Source of the DNA: Streptomyces sp. NRRL F-2580
GTDB taxonomy: Bacteria; Actinomycetota; Actinomycetes; Streptomycetales; Streptomycetaceae
NCBI RefSeq assembly: GCF_000720115.1
Contig: NZ_JOIR01000019.1
Location: 1 to 64,000, forward strand
Length of the DNA: 64,000 bases
Direction: 5' to 3'
The notes below the pieces were generated by a model. The model worked only from the letters and a program-made list of their open reading frames with translations. It ran no database searches and was not told the origin of the DNA. Each line of letters begins with the position of its first letter. Position 1 is the first letter of the stretch. A program made the translations under genes and the position numbers. Below are positions 1 to 8,379 of this stretch, piece after piece.

Positions 1-63
1 TCTCCGCCCCCCCGTCACGTTCGGCGCCCGAGGAGACGCCCCGGCGCCCGCCCGCCCCCGGCA

Positions 64-172
64 CAACCGGCCCCCACCCGACCCCGCACGAGCGGCGCAG
101 CCAACCCGCGCAACCGGCCCCCGCCGACCCCGCCCGAGCGGCGCAGCCAAGCGGCCCGAGCGGCGCAGCCGA
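64..172. repeat. Imperfect direct repeats beyond the end of the regulatory operon
   Basis: A unit of about 46-47 bp beginning CAACCGGCCCCC and ending in CGAGCGGCGCAGCC occurs at about 64-104 and 111-150. The 14-bp core CGAGCGGCGCAGCC is seen at 89-102, 135-148 and 157-170. The stretch 1-199 has no convincing gene. It lies just past the stop codon (position 200) of the leftward operon. Function is unknown; it may be only GC-rich spacer expansion. Confidence 0.5.
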
Positions 173-199
173 CCGCAGCCGACCGCGGCCGACCCGGGG

Positions 200-1942
200 T
201 CAGGACGGGGTGGGGCGGGGGGTGCCGGGGTGGAGGCGGGTCAGCCAGTTGCGGAGGGCGCCGCGCCGGACGCGGCCCCCCTCGTCGCGGGGCAGCGCGC
301 CGACGATCTCCAACCGCGTCGGCAGGAAGGCCTCCGCGACGCCCAGCGCGACGAGGTGCACGCGCAGTTCGGCCGGCCCCGGCGGCCGGTCCAGGGCCGT
401 CGGGACCACGACGGCGCAGGGCAGCTCCCCGTGCTCGGGATCGGTGTAGGCGACGACCGCCGCCTCCCGCACCCGGGGGTGCGCCAGCAGCCGCTCCTCC
501 ACCTCGGCGACCGGGACCATGAAGATGGCGCCGGTCCGCGTGCCGGCCCGGGCCAGGACCCGTATCCCGCCGTGCCGGTCGGCGGTCGCCAGGTCACCCG
601 TGTCGAGCCAGCCGTCCCCCCGCTCCCAGGTGGCCACCGGCGCAGGGGCGCCGTGGCGCCAGGTGGCCAGGCAGACCGACGGGCCGCGCACCTCCAGCGG
701 AGACATCGCGTCCGCGGCCGACACCTCCAGCCCCCGCAGCGGGTGGACGCCGTCTCCGCGGACGCCGTCACCGCCCTGCGGGGTGTCCACGGAGAGCGCG
801 CCCATGCCGAGTTCCGGCGCCCCCCACACGGACAGCACGGGTACGCCGAACACCTCGCGGAGCTCGGCGGCGAGCGGCGCCGGGGTGCTGGTGCGGCCCC
901 CCGACAGCACCAGCCGCAGCCGGTCCGTCTCCCGCGGGCGCCGGCGCTGCGCGGTGACCAGCTCGGAGAGGTAGGCCGGCTCCGCGTAGACCTGGTCGAC
1001 CCCGGCCGTGGCCATCAGGTCCAGGCACCGGCCCGGATCCCACACGTCCTGGAAGACCCCCGTCCCGCCGACCGCCAGCGGCCAGCACACGGTGTAGAGC
1101 AGCGAGGCCAGCGAGGTGAGCGGCAGTGTGCTGAGGAAAACCTCGCCGGGCCGCCGCCCCGGGCCGTCGGGCCCGCTCTGGGCCGAGATGTTGGCGTACA
1201 GGGTGTTGGGGGAGTGCAGCACCGAGGTGTACGCGTCCCGCAGGCCCATGACGCTGATCAGCAGCGCGGGCCGGTCGGCCTGCCCGCCGCGCGGCCGGCT
1301 GCGCAGGCCCGCCTCGGTGCGCTCGTGGGCGGTGCGCCGGAAGTACGCGGCGAAATCGATCGCTCCGGTCGCCGCCGCGTCCCCCAGGACGACCCGGTGG
1401 CGCAGCCACGGCAGCCGCCCGGCGAGGTCCGCGAGGGCCTCGGCGTGCGCGAAGCCCTCCCAGACGTCCGGCACCACGCAGATCCGGGCCCGGGTGCCGT
1501 CCAGGATCCGGTGGAGCCCGTGGGCCCGTACCGTCGGCAGTACAGGAACGGCGACCGCGCCGACCCTCAGACAGGCGAGGGTGAGGGCCGCGGTCTCCCA
1601 CCAGTTGGGCAGCTGGAAGGCGACCGGATCGCCGGGGGAGACCCCGAGCGAGGTCAGGGCGCCGGCGAACCGGTCGACGTACCGGGCGAGCTGGGCGTAG
1701 CTGAGGGTGACCCGGCGCAGGCCTTCGGGCCGGTGCGCGCGCTCCGAGATGATGGCGGGGCGCCCGGGCGCGCGGGCGGCCGTACGGTACAGGTCGTCGA
1801 GGAAGGTCTGCAGGCGCCACCAGCCGGCCCCCCGGAACCGGTCCGCGACCTCGGCGGGCGGGACCAGGTCCAGCGGCCGGGCCGGGGTGGGCCCGGGGCG
1901 CGTGCCCGCCGTGCCGTGCGCGGTGGAGCCGGTCAGGCCCAT
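200..1942 (-). CDS. Degenerate AMP-dependent synthetase/acyl-CoA ligase-like protein (ANL superfamily)
   Basis: The 580-aa protein has the overall ANL (acyl-CoA synthetase/adenylation) layout: a large N-terminal part with LSYAQLARYVDRFAGAL and PGDPVAFQLPNWWE, a middle GGRTSTPAPL/VLSVWGAPELGMG region, a WLDTGDLATAD motif and a small C-terminal lobe. Key catalytic features look lost. The expected phosphate-binding loop (TSGTTGxPKG) is replaced by SVMGLRDAYTSVLHS, the hinge GR-K motif is ARAGTRTG, and the C-terminal catalytic Lys region reads GGRVRRGALR with Arg where GK is usual. The ATG at 1942 overlaps the end of the upstream regulator by 10 bp, so translation is probably coupled. It is the last gene of the afsA-like/SARP/LuxR operon. 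I infer either a non-catalytic acyl-ligand-binding role or an atypical ligase; the family assignment is firmer than the function. Confidence 0.75.
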   Translation of the reverse strand: MGLTGSTAHGTAGTRPGPTPARPLDLVPPAEVADRFRGAGWWRLQTFLDDLYRTAARAPGRPAIISERAHRPEGLRRVTLSYAQLARYVDRFAGALTSLGVSPGDPVAFQLPNWWETAALTLACLRVGAVAVPVLPTVRAHGLHRILDGTRARICVVPDVWEGFAHAEALADLAGRLPWLRHRVVLGDAAATGAIDFAAYFRRTAHERTEAGLRSRPRGGQADRPALLISVMGLRDAYTSVLHSPNTLYANISAQSGPDGPGRRPGEVFLSTLPLTSLASLLYTVCWPLAVGGTGVFQDVWDPGRCLDLMATAGVDQVYAEPAYLSELVTAQRRRPRETDRLRLVLSGGRTSTPAPLAAELREVFGVPVLSVWGAPELGMGALSVDTPQGGDGVRGDGVHPLRGLEVSAADAMSPLEVRGPSVCLATWRHGAPAPVATWERGDGWLDTGDLATADRHGGIRVLARAGTRTGAIFMVPVAEVEERLLAHPRVREAAVVAYTDPEHGELPCAVVVPTALDRPPGPAELRVHLVALGVAEAFLPTRLEIVGALPRDEGGRVRRGALRNWLTRLHPGTPRPTPS

Positions 1943-4245
1943 CGGCCCACCGCCCCGGCCACCTGCACGCGCGAACTGCACCCGAGGCGGCGCATCACGT
2001 GCCGGACGTGATTGACGACGGTCCACTCGGAGATGTCCAGCCTGGCGGCTATCTGACGGTTCGTCATGCCTTCGGAGACCAGCAGGGCCACCTGGACCTG
2101 CCGCGGGGTGAGCGACTGCGCCTCGGGGGCCGCCCCGCCCGCGGCGCGCCGCGAGGGCGCGGGCGCCGAAAGGGCCTCCGCCACCGCGGCGGGCACGGTC
2201 ATCCGCACGCCCTCCGCCCAGGCCACGGCGAAGTCCGTCCAGCCGAGGCGCGCACTCAGCTCCGTACGGGCCCGCTCGGCCGCGGACCGCCACTCGTCCG
2301 GCACCTGCGCGCCCGTCTCGCCGCGCAGGGTGTCGGCCGCCGCCAGCAGCCGTACCGCACGCGGCTGCTGGGCGGGCGCGGTGCGGAGCAACAGCAGGGA
2401 GAACTCCTCCAGTACGCCCGGCAGTTCGGTCCGCTCGCCGAACGCCCCGTACAGCCGCAGGCTCTCCCGCAGCGCCCGGTCCGCCGCGTCCGACTCGTCG
2501 CCCTCCAGGGCGAGCGCGGCCGCGGTCCGCAGGGCGCCCGCGAGCCCCCGCCCGTCGCGGATCCGCCGGAACGTCTCCACGGACCGGTCCAGCAGCTCCC
2601 GCGCCCTGCGCCGGTCGCCCTCGGCGCGCAGGACGGCGGCGAGCGAGCCCGCCGCCTCGGCCGCGCCCCTAGTGACGCCCATCGACTCCAGCGCGGTGAG
2701 GGCGGTCACCAGGACCGCCCGCGCGCCCGCCGGATCGCCGGCCCGCAGCAGGGCCGCGCCGAGCCGGGCGGAGACGAGCGCGTTCTGCCGGCGGTCGCCG
2801 ACGCCCTTGCCCAGGGCCAGCGCGTGCCGGTGGCGGCGGACGGCTTCCTGGGGATCGCCCAGGGCGAGCGCGAACACGCCGGACGTGTCGGCGAGCCGGG
2901 CCCGTACGGCCTCCGGCAGTGCCGGCCCGCCCGCCTCGGCGGTGTCGTCGCACCACTCCAGGCCCTCCCGCAGCCGCCCCTGCGCCAGCCACGGGAGGCG
3001 GCAGCCGAGCACCAGGGCGGCTGCCGTCTCGCTGTCGCCGCGCTCGCGCAGCCGCCGCAGGGCGCCGCTCACATTGGCGCCCTCGGCCGCCAGCTCCCGC
3101 AGCAACCGGTCCTGTCCGGTGCCCCGCAGTCCCGGCAGCGCGGCGGTGACCAGCAGCCGGTAGCGCTCCGCGTGCGCGTCGAGCGCCGCCTCCTCGCCGC
3201 CCGAATCCGCCAGCTCGGCGCGGCAGTGGGACCGTACGGGCTCGGGCACGGCCAGCCGCAGCTCCCCCTGCTCCTCGCCCACCACGGCGAGCAGCCCGCG
3301 GTCCAGCAGGGTCTCGACGGCCGCCTCGGCCGACAGCCCGGCCGCCGACAGGCCGAAGCCGGGCTCGTACACGGAGAGCCGGCCCAGCAGCGCGCGGGCG
3401 CCGTCGTCCAGGCCGCGGCAGCTCCACTCGGCGAGCGCGGCGAGCGAGCGGTGCCGTTCGGGCGCGTTCGCCGGGCCGCCGGACAGGACGGTAGTGCGGC
3501 CGCGCAGCCGCCCGGGCAGCAGGTGCGCGGGGAACAGCCGCAGCCGCCGCGCGGCGAGTTCGACGGCCAGCGGCAGGCCGTCCAGCAGCGTGCAGATCTC
3601 GGCGACGGCCCCGGCGTTCTCCAGGGTGAGGGCGAAGGAGGGGTCGGCCTCGCGGGCCCGGCGAACGAACAGCGCGACCGAGGCCGCCTCCTGCACCTCG
3701 TGCGGATCGGCGGCGCCGCCCACCGGTCCCCGCCGGGGCCCCGGCACGGGCAGCGGCGCCAGCGGCAGCAGCTGCTCCCCGTAGACCCCGAGCGGCTCCA
3801 CGGCGGTGGCCAGCACCACCACCCGCGGATCGCCGGCGAGGGCCTCCACGGCCGCGGCGGCGGCCGGGCGCGCCTCGTGGTCGCAGCCGTCGAGCACGAC
3901 CAGGATCCGGCCGGCCGGGCCGTGCGGGGCGGCCGAGCCGTGGGGGGCGGCCGGATCGTGCGGGCCTGACGGACCGTGCGGGCCTGACGGACCGTGCGGC
4001 TCCGGCAGGTCCGGGCGCGCGACCGCGGGGTCCGGGTGCTCCACGCGGGCGAACTCCCCGCCGATCTCCCGTACGACCTCCACGGCCAGCCGGCTCTTGC
4101 CCACACCGGCCCGCCCGGTCACCGTCACCAGCCGCACCGCCGGGTCCCGCAGCCGCTCCCGCAGCGCCGCGGCTTCGAGCTCACGGCCGACGAGCTCCGT
4201 CACCGGACCCAGCGGGTGCCTCACCGACTCCTGCCTCCCGCTCAT
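1933..4245 (-). CDS. LuxR-family (LAL-type) ATP-binding transcriptional regulator
   Basis: The 770-aa protein has an N-terminal nucleotide-binding domain with Walker A GRAGVGKS (residues 44-51) and a Walker B-like ILVVLDGCD. A long TPR-like helical middle follows. The C-terminus is a LuxR helix-turn-helix of about 65 residues (SLTPRQVQVALLVSEGMTN, then IAARLDISEWTVVNHV). This matches the LAL/MalT-like regulators that control secondary metabolism in Streptomyces. A short imperfect HGPSGPHGPSGPHDP repeat follows the Walker A region. Its ATG overlaps the stop of the upstream SARP gene as ATGA, and its own end overlaps the next gene, so the four genes form one tightly coupled unit. Target genes cannot be read from the sequence; it presumably acts with the SARP. 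Confidence 0.9.
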   Translation of the reverse strand: MSGRQESVRHPLGPVTELVGRELEAAALRERLRDPAVRLVTVTGRAGVGKSRLAVEVVREIGGEFARVEHPDPAVARPDLPEPHGPSGPHGPSGPHDPAAPHGSAAPHGPAGRILVVLDGCDHEARPAAAAAVEALAGDPRVVVLATAVEPLGVYGEQLLPLAPLPVPGPRRGPVGGAADPHEVQEAASVALFVRRAREADPSFALTLENAGAVAEICTLLDGLPLAVELAARRLRLFPAHLLPGRLRGRTTVLSGGPANAPERHRSLAALAEWSCRGLDDGARALLGRLSVYEPGFGLSAAGLSAEAAVETLLDRGLLAVVGEEQGELRLAVPEPVRSHCRAELADSGGEEAALDAHAERYRLLVTAALPGLRGTGQDRLLRELAAEGANVSGALRRLRERGDSETAAALVLGCRLPWLAQGRLREGLEWCDDTAEAGGPALPEAVRARLADTSGVFALALGDPQEAVRRHRHALALGKGVGDRRQNALVSARLGAALLRAGDPAGARAVLVTALTALESMGVTRGAAEAAGSLAAVLRAEGDRRRARELLDRSVETFRRIRDGRGLAGALRTAAALALEGDESDAADRALRESLRLYGAFGERTELPGVLEEFSLLLLRTAPAQQPRAVRLLAAADTLRGETGAQVPDEWRSAAERARTELSARLGWTDFAVAWAEGVRMTVPAAVAEALSAPAPSRRAAGGAAPEAQSLTPRQVQVALLVSEGMTNRQIAARLDISEWTVVNHVRHVMRRLGCSSRVQVAGAVGRWA

Positions 4246-7112
4246 GCGCCGACCCCGGCCGGATGGATCCGCCACAGCCCCGGACGGATCTCCACGGCAC
4301 GCGTCGCCGCAGGACGGGAAGCGGAACCGGGACCCGAACCGGGACCGGAGTCCGCGCCCGGCCCGGACGGGGTGCTCAGCGCGCGCAGCGAGCGCAAGGC
4401 GTACACCTCCAGCCGGTGGTCGCGCAGCGCGCCCGCCAGCTCCAGGCACTCGCCGAACCAGGCCCGGGCGCCCTCCGGCCCGTCCTGCGCCAGCGCCAGC
4501 AGCGCCCGGGCGCGGCTCGCCTCGTACCGGCCCCGCGTGCGGCCGGGCTCCGACAGGGCGGCGAGAGCCGGCTCCAGCAGGGCGGCCGCCTCCGCCGACT
4601 CCCCGGCGTCCAGTCGCAGTTCGGCCAGTCCCACCAGGGCGCGCGCCGCCTCCTCCTCGTCGTCCGCCGCCCGGGCGAGGGCCAGCGCCCCGGAGAACAG
4701 CTCGTGGGCGCGCTCCACGCGCCGGAACTGCCAGGCGAGATCGCCGAGCGAGCGCAGCATCCGCGCCTGGGCCGAGCGGTCCGCGCACCGCTCGGCGGCG
4801 TCCAGGGCCAGCGTGTAGGCCGCCTCGCCCTCGTCCTGCACCCACGCGCCGGCCAGGGCGTCCGTCAGCCGCACCGTCAGCGCCCACAGCCCGGCCTCGT
4901 ACGCGGTCCTGGCCAGGCGTACGAGCCCGCGCGCGCCGGAGTCCGGTGCGTGACCGGGCTCCGCGGCGGCGGCGACGTACGCCCGGCACACCCGCTCGGC
5001 CCCCGCACGCACCGCCCCGGGCGGCTCCTCCAGGGCCAGCCGTTCCACCGCCAGCAGCCGCAGCAGTTCCGGGAGGTGCCAGCCGTCCCGGTCCACCGCC
5101 ACCAGCCGCTCGTCGGCCAGGGCCTCCAGAGCAGCCGAAGCCCGCGGCGCGGTCACGTCCAGCGCGGCGGCGGCCTGCACGGCGCCGAACCGGCCCGGCG
5201 GCAGCAGGGACAGCAGCCGGAAGGCCCGCCGCTGCTCGTCGGGGCACGCCGCGTACACCTCCAGCAGGCGGGCCCGTACGTCCACGTCGCCACTGCGCAG
5301 CGCGTCCAGGCGGCCGCTCTCGTCCCGCAGCCGTTCCGCCAGGGTGGCGGCCGACCAGTGCGGCCGGGCCGCGAGCTGCGCGGCGGCGGTCCGCACGGCG
5401 AGCGGCAGCCGTCCGCACAGTTCGGCGATCTCGGCGACCGTGCCCGGATCGGGGCCGGGGCCGGGATCGACGACGGGAGTGCCGCCGCGCGTCACCGCGC
5501 GGGTCCCGGCGCGGCCGGTGAACAGCCCGACGAGGCGCCTGGTCTCCTCGGGGCGCCATGGTCCGAGCACCATCGACCGCAGTCCGGGGAGCCCGGCGGG
5601 CACGCGGCGCGCGGTGAGCAGCACCACGGCGCCCCGCAGCGCGGGCAGCAGGGCCCGCACCTGGGTCTCGGAGGTGACCCCGTCCAGGACCAGCAGCACC
5701 CGGGGGGCCGCCGGGGGGCCGTCCGCCGGTCCGGCGGGCCCGCCGCTTCCGCGCAGCAGCCGGTCCAGGGCCTGCGCCCGCTCCGCCTGCGGCCCGTCCG
5801 CCGGCGCGTCGGTGGACTCCCGCAGGTCCACGAAGATCCGTCCTTCGGGGAAGGCGTCCGCCACTCGGTGCGCGGCCTCGACGGCGAGGGCCGTCTTGCC
5901 GGCGCCCGGCATGCCCGTCACGGCGACGCAGCCGCCCGCCGGGGCGCCGCGCAGCATCCGCTCCAGTGCGGTGAGTTCGTCGGCCCGGCCGGTGAAACAG
6001 GGGTCGGCGGCGGGCAGCGCGCCGAGCGCGGCGGACCAGCCGCCCGCGGCAGCCCCCGCGCCGGTACCCGACGCCTTCCCGCCGTACGCGACTTCGGCCC
6101 CGGCCCCGGCCCCGGCCCCGGCCGCCGCGCCGGCCGTGCCCGCGCCGTCGCGGTGCGCGGCCCGGCCCGGTCCGGCCGGCGCCACGCCGGCGCCCGCCTC
6201 CGTCCCGCCCGCCTCCGTCCCGCCCACGTCCGTCCCGGTCCCCGCGGGCCCGGTCCCGGTCCCGGCCCCGGGACCGGGCCCCGTCTTCGTCCCGGCCGCC
6301 GCCCTGGCCCGCGTCCCGGCGCCCGACCGCGACAGCGCGGGGTCGCCCTCCAGGATGCGCCGCTGGAGCCGGCTCGACCCCGGACCCGGCTCGATCCCGA
6401 GCTCCTCGACGAGGGTCTCGCGCAGCAGCGCGAACACCCGTAAGGCCTCGGCCTGCCGCCCGCACCGGTACAGCGCCACCATCAGATGGGTGTGGAACTC
6501 CTCGTGCATCCGGTGCTCGGCCACCAGCTCCTGGAGTTCGGCGACGAGTTCACGGTGCAGCCCCAGGTGGAGCTCGGCCCGGATGCGCTCGTCGAGCGCC
6601 GTCGTGCGCGCCTCCGCCAGGCGCACGGCCGTGCCCTCCAGGACGGGACCGTGCGGGGTGTCCGACAGCACCGGCCCCCGCCACAGTGCGAGCGCCCGCC
6701 GCTGCAGATCGGCCGCCGCGGCGAAGTCGGCCGTCTGCAAGGCCTGGTGGCCGCGCCGGGACAGCGCCTCGAAGGCCGCGCTGTCGACCGCGTCCGCGCC
6801 GACCCGCAGCAGATAGCCCGGACGGCGGGTGACCAGCGCCTCCCGGCCGTTCTCCGGATCGGCGCTCTGCAGGGTCTTGCGCAGGTGGGAGACGTACACC
6901 TGGAGCGTCGTCGTTGCGGTGCGCGGCGGCGCGTCCGGCCAGAGCTCGTCGATGAGGCTCTCCACCGACACGACCTCGTTGGCCCGGACCAGCAACGTGC
7001 CGAGGACGACCCGCAGTTTGGCGGCCTGCGGGGCGTACGAGGTCGCCTGGCCGGTGCCCGTGGGGCACGTACCGCCGGTGACCTCCAGCGGGCCCAGAAT
7101 CCCGAAGCGCAT
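4242..7112 (-). CDS. SARP/AfsR-type transcriptional activator with NB-ARC ATPase and TPR domains; contains a TTA codon
   Basis: The 956-aa protein begins MRFGILGPLEV, typical of SARP regulators. It carries an OmpR-like winged helix (about 1-100), a bacterial transcriptional activation domain (about 105-245, ending EELGIEPGPG), and a Gly/Ala/Thr-rich linker (about 265-370) whose DNA is a run of GGCCCC-like repeats. An AfsR-like NTPase follows, with P-loop GMPGAGKT (Lys406) and VLLVLDG, then TPR-like repeats. SARPs activate antibiotic gene clusters by binding direct repeats near promoters. Codon 224 is TTA (complement of 6441-6443), in GCC-TTA-CGG, the rare Leu codon read by the bldA tRNA, so synthesis is probably limited to the developmental phase. 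It starts 5 nt after the afsA-like stop. Confidence 0.92.
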   Translation of the reverse strand: MRFGILGPLEVTGGTCPTGTGQATSYAPQAAKLRVVLGTLLVRANEVVSVESLIDELWPDAPPRTATTTLQVYVSHLRKTLQSADPENGREALVTRRPGYLLRVGADAVDSAAFEALSRRGHQALQTADFAAAADLQRRALALWRGPVLSDTPHGPVLEGTAVRLAEARTTALDERIRAELHLGLHRELVAELQELVAEHRMHEEFHTHLMVALYRCGRQAEALRVFALLRETLVEELGIEPGPGSSRLQRRILEGDPALSRSGAGTRARAAAGTKTGPGPGAGTGTGPAGTGTDVGGTEAGGTEAGAGVAPAGPGRAAHRDGAGTAGAAAGAGAGAGAEVAYGGKASGTGAGAAAGGWSAALGALPAADPCFTGRADELTALERMLRGAPAGGCVAVTGMPGAGKTALAVEAAHRVADAFPEGRIFVDLRESTDAPADGPQAERAQALDRLLRGSGGPAGPADGPPAAPRVLLVLDGVTSETQVRALLPALRGAVVLLTARRVPAGLPGLRSMVLGPWRPEETRRLVGLFTGRAGTRAVTRGGTPVVDPGPGPDPGTVAEIAELCGRLPLAVRTAAAQLAARPHWSAATLAERLRDESGRLDALRSGDVDVRARLLEVYAACPDEQRRAFRLLSLLPPGRFGAVQAAAALDVTAPRASAALEALADERLVAVDRDGWHLPELLRLLAVERLALEEPPGAVRAGAERVCRAYVAAAAEPGHAPDSGARGLVRLARTAYEAGLWALTVRLTDALAGAWVQDEGEAAYTLALDAAERCADRSAQARMLRSLGDLAWQFRRVERAHELFSGALALARAADDEEEAARALVGLAELRLDAGESAEAAALLEPALAALSEPGRTRGRYEASRARALLALAQDGPEGARAWFGECLELAGALRDHRLEVYALRSLRALSTPSGPGADSGPGSGPGSASRPAATRAVEIRPGLWRIHPAGVGA

Positions 7113-7117
7113 GGTGC

Positions 7118-8122
7118 TCAGTAGTCCTGCACCACGGAGGTGCGGGCCTCGGCGACGGCCCGGCGGCGCTGCGTCAGCGTGAGCGTGACGGGAACGGTGG
7201 GCCGTCCCTCGTCGTCCCGCCCCAGCGGCCCGGCCACTGCCACGCAGCGCAGCGGCAGATCGCGCTCCGCCGGCCCGCGGAAGTGCACCTGGCAGGCGCC
7301 CAGCGTGCTGCGCGCGGGGTTGAGGCCGTGCGCGCGGCCCGAGGCGAGCAGCGAGGTCTGGCGCAGTGCCTCCATCAGGTGCAGACCGGAGTACTGGCCG
7401 TCCTCGCCGGTGAAGACGGGGCTGACCCGGGTGGAGAGCAGCCACGTGCTGAGCCGGCCGCGCGAGAGGTCGGTCGGCTCGCTGATCACGATGTTCTCGG
7501 GGGCGTAGCGGCCCGCCTCGGCGGAGTCGACCGGACGCAGCGGGCCGTCCGGGGCGTCGTCGAGCTCGGGCGCGGCCTGCAGGGCCTGCCGGGAGTGCTC
7601 CACGTGCTTGCGGTACAGCTTCGGCATGAGGAAGACCAGGCCGGCGGCGCCCGTCGCGCAGGGGCGGCCGTCGATGGTGACCTGGAGGTGGAAGTCGAGC
7701 CCGCGCGGCACCTCGGCCACCACGTTCGCCGGACGGGCCGTGATGTGGGTGGCCAGCGGGACGGGGCCGGCGGCGCCCGCGTCCGTGCGCCAGGCGGAGA
7801 GGTCGGTGAAGTCGAGGGCGAAGCGGTAGAAGAGGCCCGGCCGCTCGTCCGGCACGCCGAAGTAGCGGTGCCCGACGAACTCGCCGATCTCGCGCACCGT
7901 CTCGGTGGCGATCTGCAGGTCGTGGAAGTGCCCCGGGCCGTCGTTGAAGAGCGGGTGGGTGACGGGAGTCGCGCCGACGAGGGTGAAGTGCTCCTCACCC
8001 AGGCTGGGTGCGTCCAGGGCGTAGTACGCCCGGGTGGGCGGACGGTGGATCAGGTGCTGGGTGCCCGCGGTCGCGTGTCCATGGATGGTGGGGGGCGAGG
8101 TCGTGCCGTGGTCGACTGTCAT
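7118..8122 (-). CDS. AfsA-family gamma-butyrolactone biosynthesis protein
   Basis: The 334-aa protein has two copies of an AfsA hot-dog-like domain, at roughly residues 25-160 and 195-325. Recognisable stretches are HLIHRPPTRAYYAL, HPLFNDGPGHFHD and LHLMEALRQTSLLASG. AfsA condenses a beta-ketoacyl-ACP with dihydroxyacetone phosphate to begin synthesis of A-factor-type signalling butyrolactones. The ATG at 8122 follows a good ribosome-binding site (GAAGGAGAG). It is the first gene of the operon with the SARP and LuxR regulators, divergent from an MFS gene, which fits a signalling-plus-regulation module. No TetR-type receptor gene is present in the window. AfsA homologues also act outside A-factor synthesis, so the precise signal is open. 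Confidence 0.9.
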   Translation of the reverse strand: MTVDHGTTSPPTIHGHATAGTQHLIHRPPTRAYYALDAPSLGEEHFTLVGATPVTHPLFNDGPGHFHDLQIATETVREIGEFVGHRYFGVPDERPGLFYRFALDFTDLSAWRTDAGAAGPVPLATHITARPANVVAEVPRGLDFHLQVTIDGRPCATGAAGLVFLMPKLYRKHVEHSRQALQAAPELDDAPDGPLRPVDSAEAGRYAPENIVISEPTDLSRGRLSTWLLSTRVSPVFTGEDGQYSGLHLMEALRQTSLLASGRAHGLNPARSTLGACQVHFRGPAERDLPLRCVAVAGPLGRDDEGRPTVPVTLTLTQRRRAVAEARTSVVQDY

Positions 8123-8379
8123 GTCCCTCTCCTTCTCTGCCCGCCATGGTGGAGCGGTGGTGGACCGGGCGGCCACTCGGCGCCGGTGTCAGCAAGGTGC
8201 ATGGCAGGAACTCGTCCCGCCCCGCACGCCCTCTGCGGGCCCCGGGCTTTAGTGACCTCCATGCGGCGGGACGCACTGTTCGTTCCGAGGCCCCGCCCCC
8301 CGGGACATCCCCCAGCCCTTCGGGCGGGGCCTTCGCACCGTCGCTCTCCCGCTCTCCCCGATCCCGGAAGGGACCCCCG
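8123..8379. promoter_or_regulatory. Divergent intergenic region with a GC-rich hairpin
   Basis: This 257-bp gap separates the leftward afsA-like operon from the rightward MFS gene and must hold both promoters. A perfect inverted repeat, GGCCCCGCCC (8289-8298) and GGGCGGGGCC (8322-8331), lies about 50 bp before the MFS start, probably in its leader. No T-run follows, so attenuation is only a possibility. I did not find a convincing AT-rich palindrome of the butyrolactone-receptor (ARE) type. Confidence 0.4.

Noticed and set aside
8123..8379. Butyrolactone-receptor (ARE) operator between afsA-like and MFS genes
   Set aside because: No AT-rich inverted repeat of the expected kind is visible; only a GC-rich hairpin.
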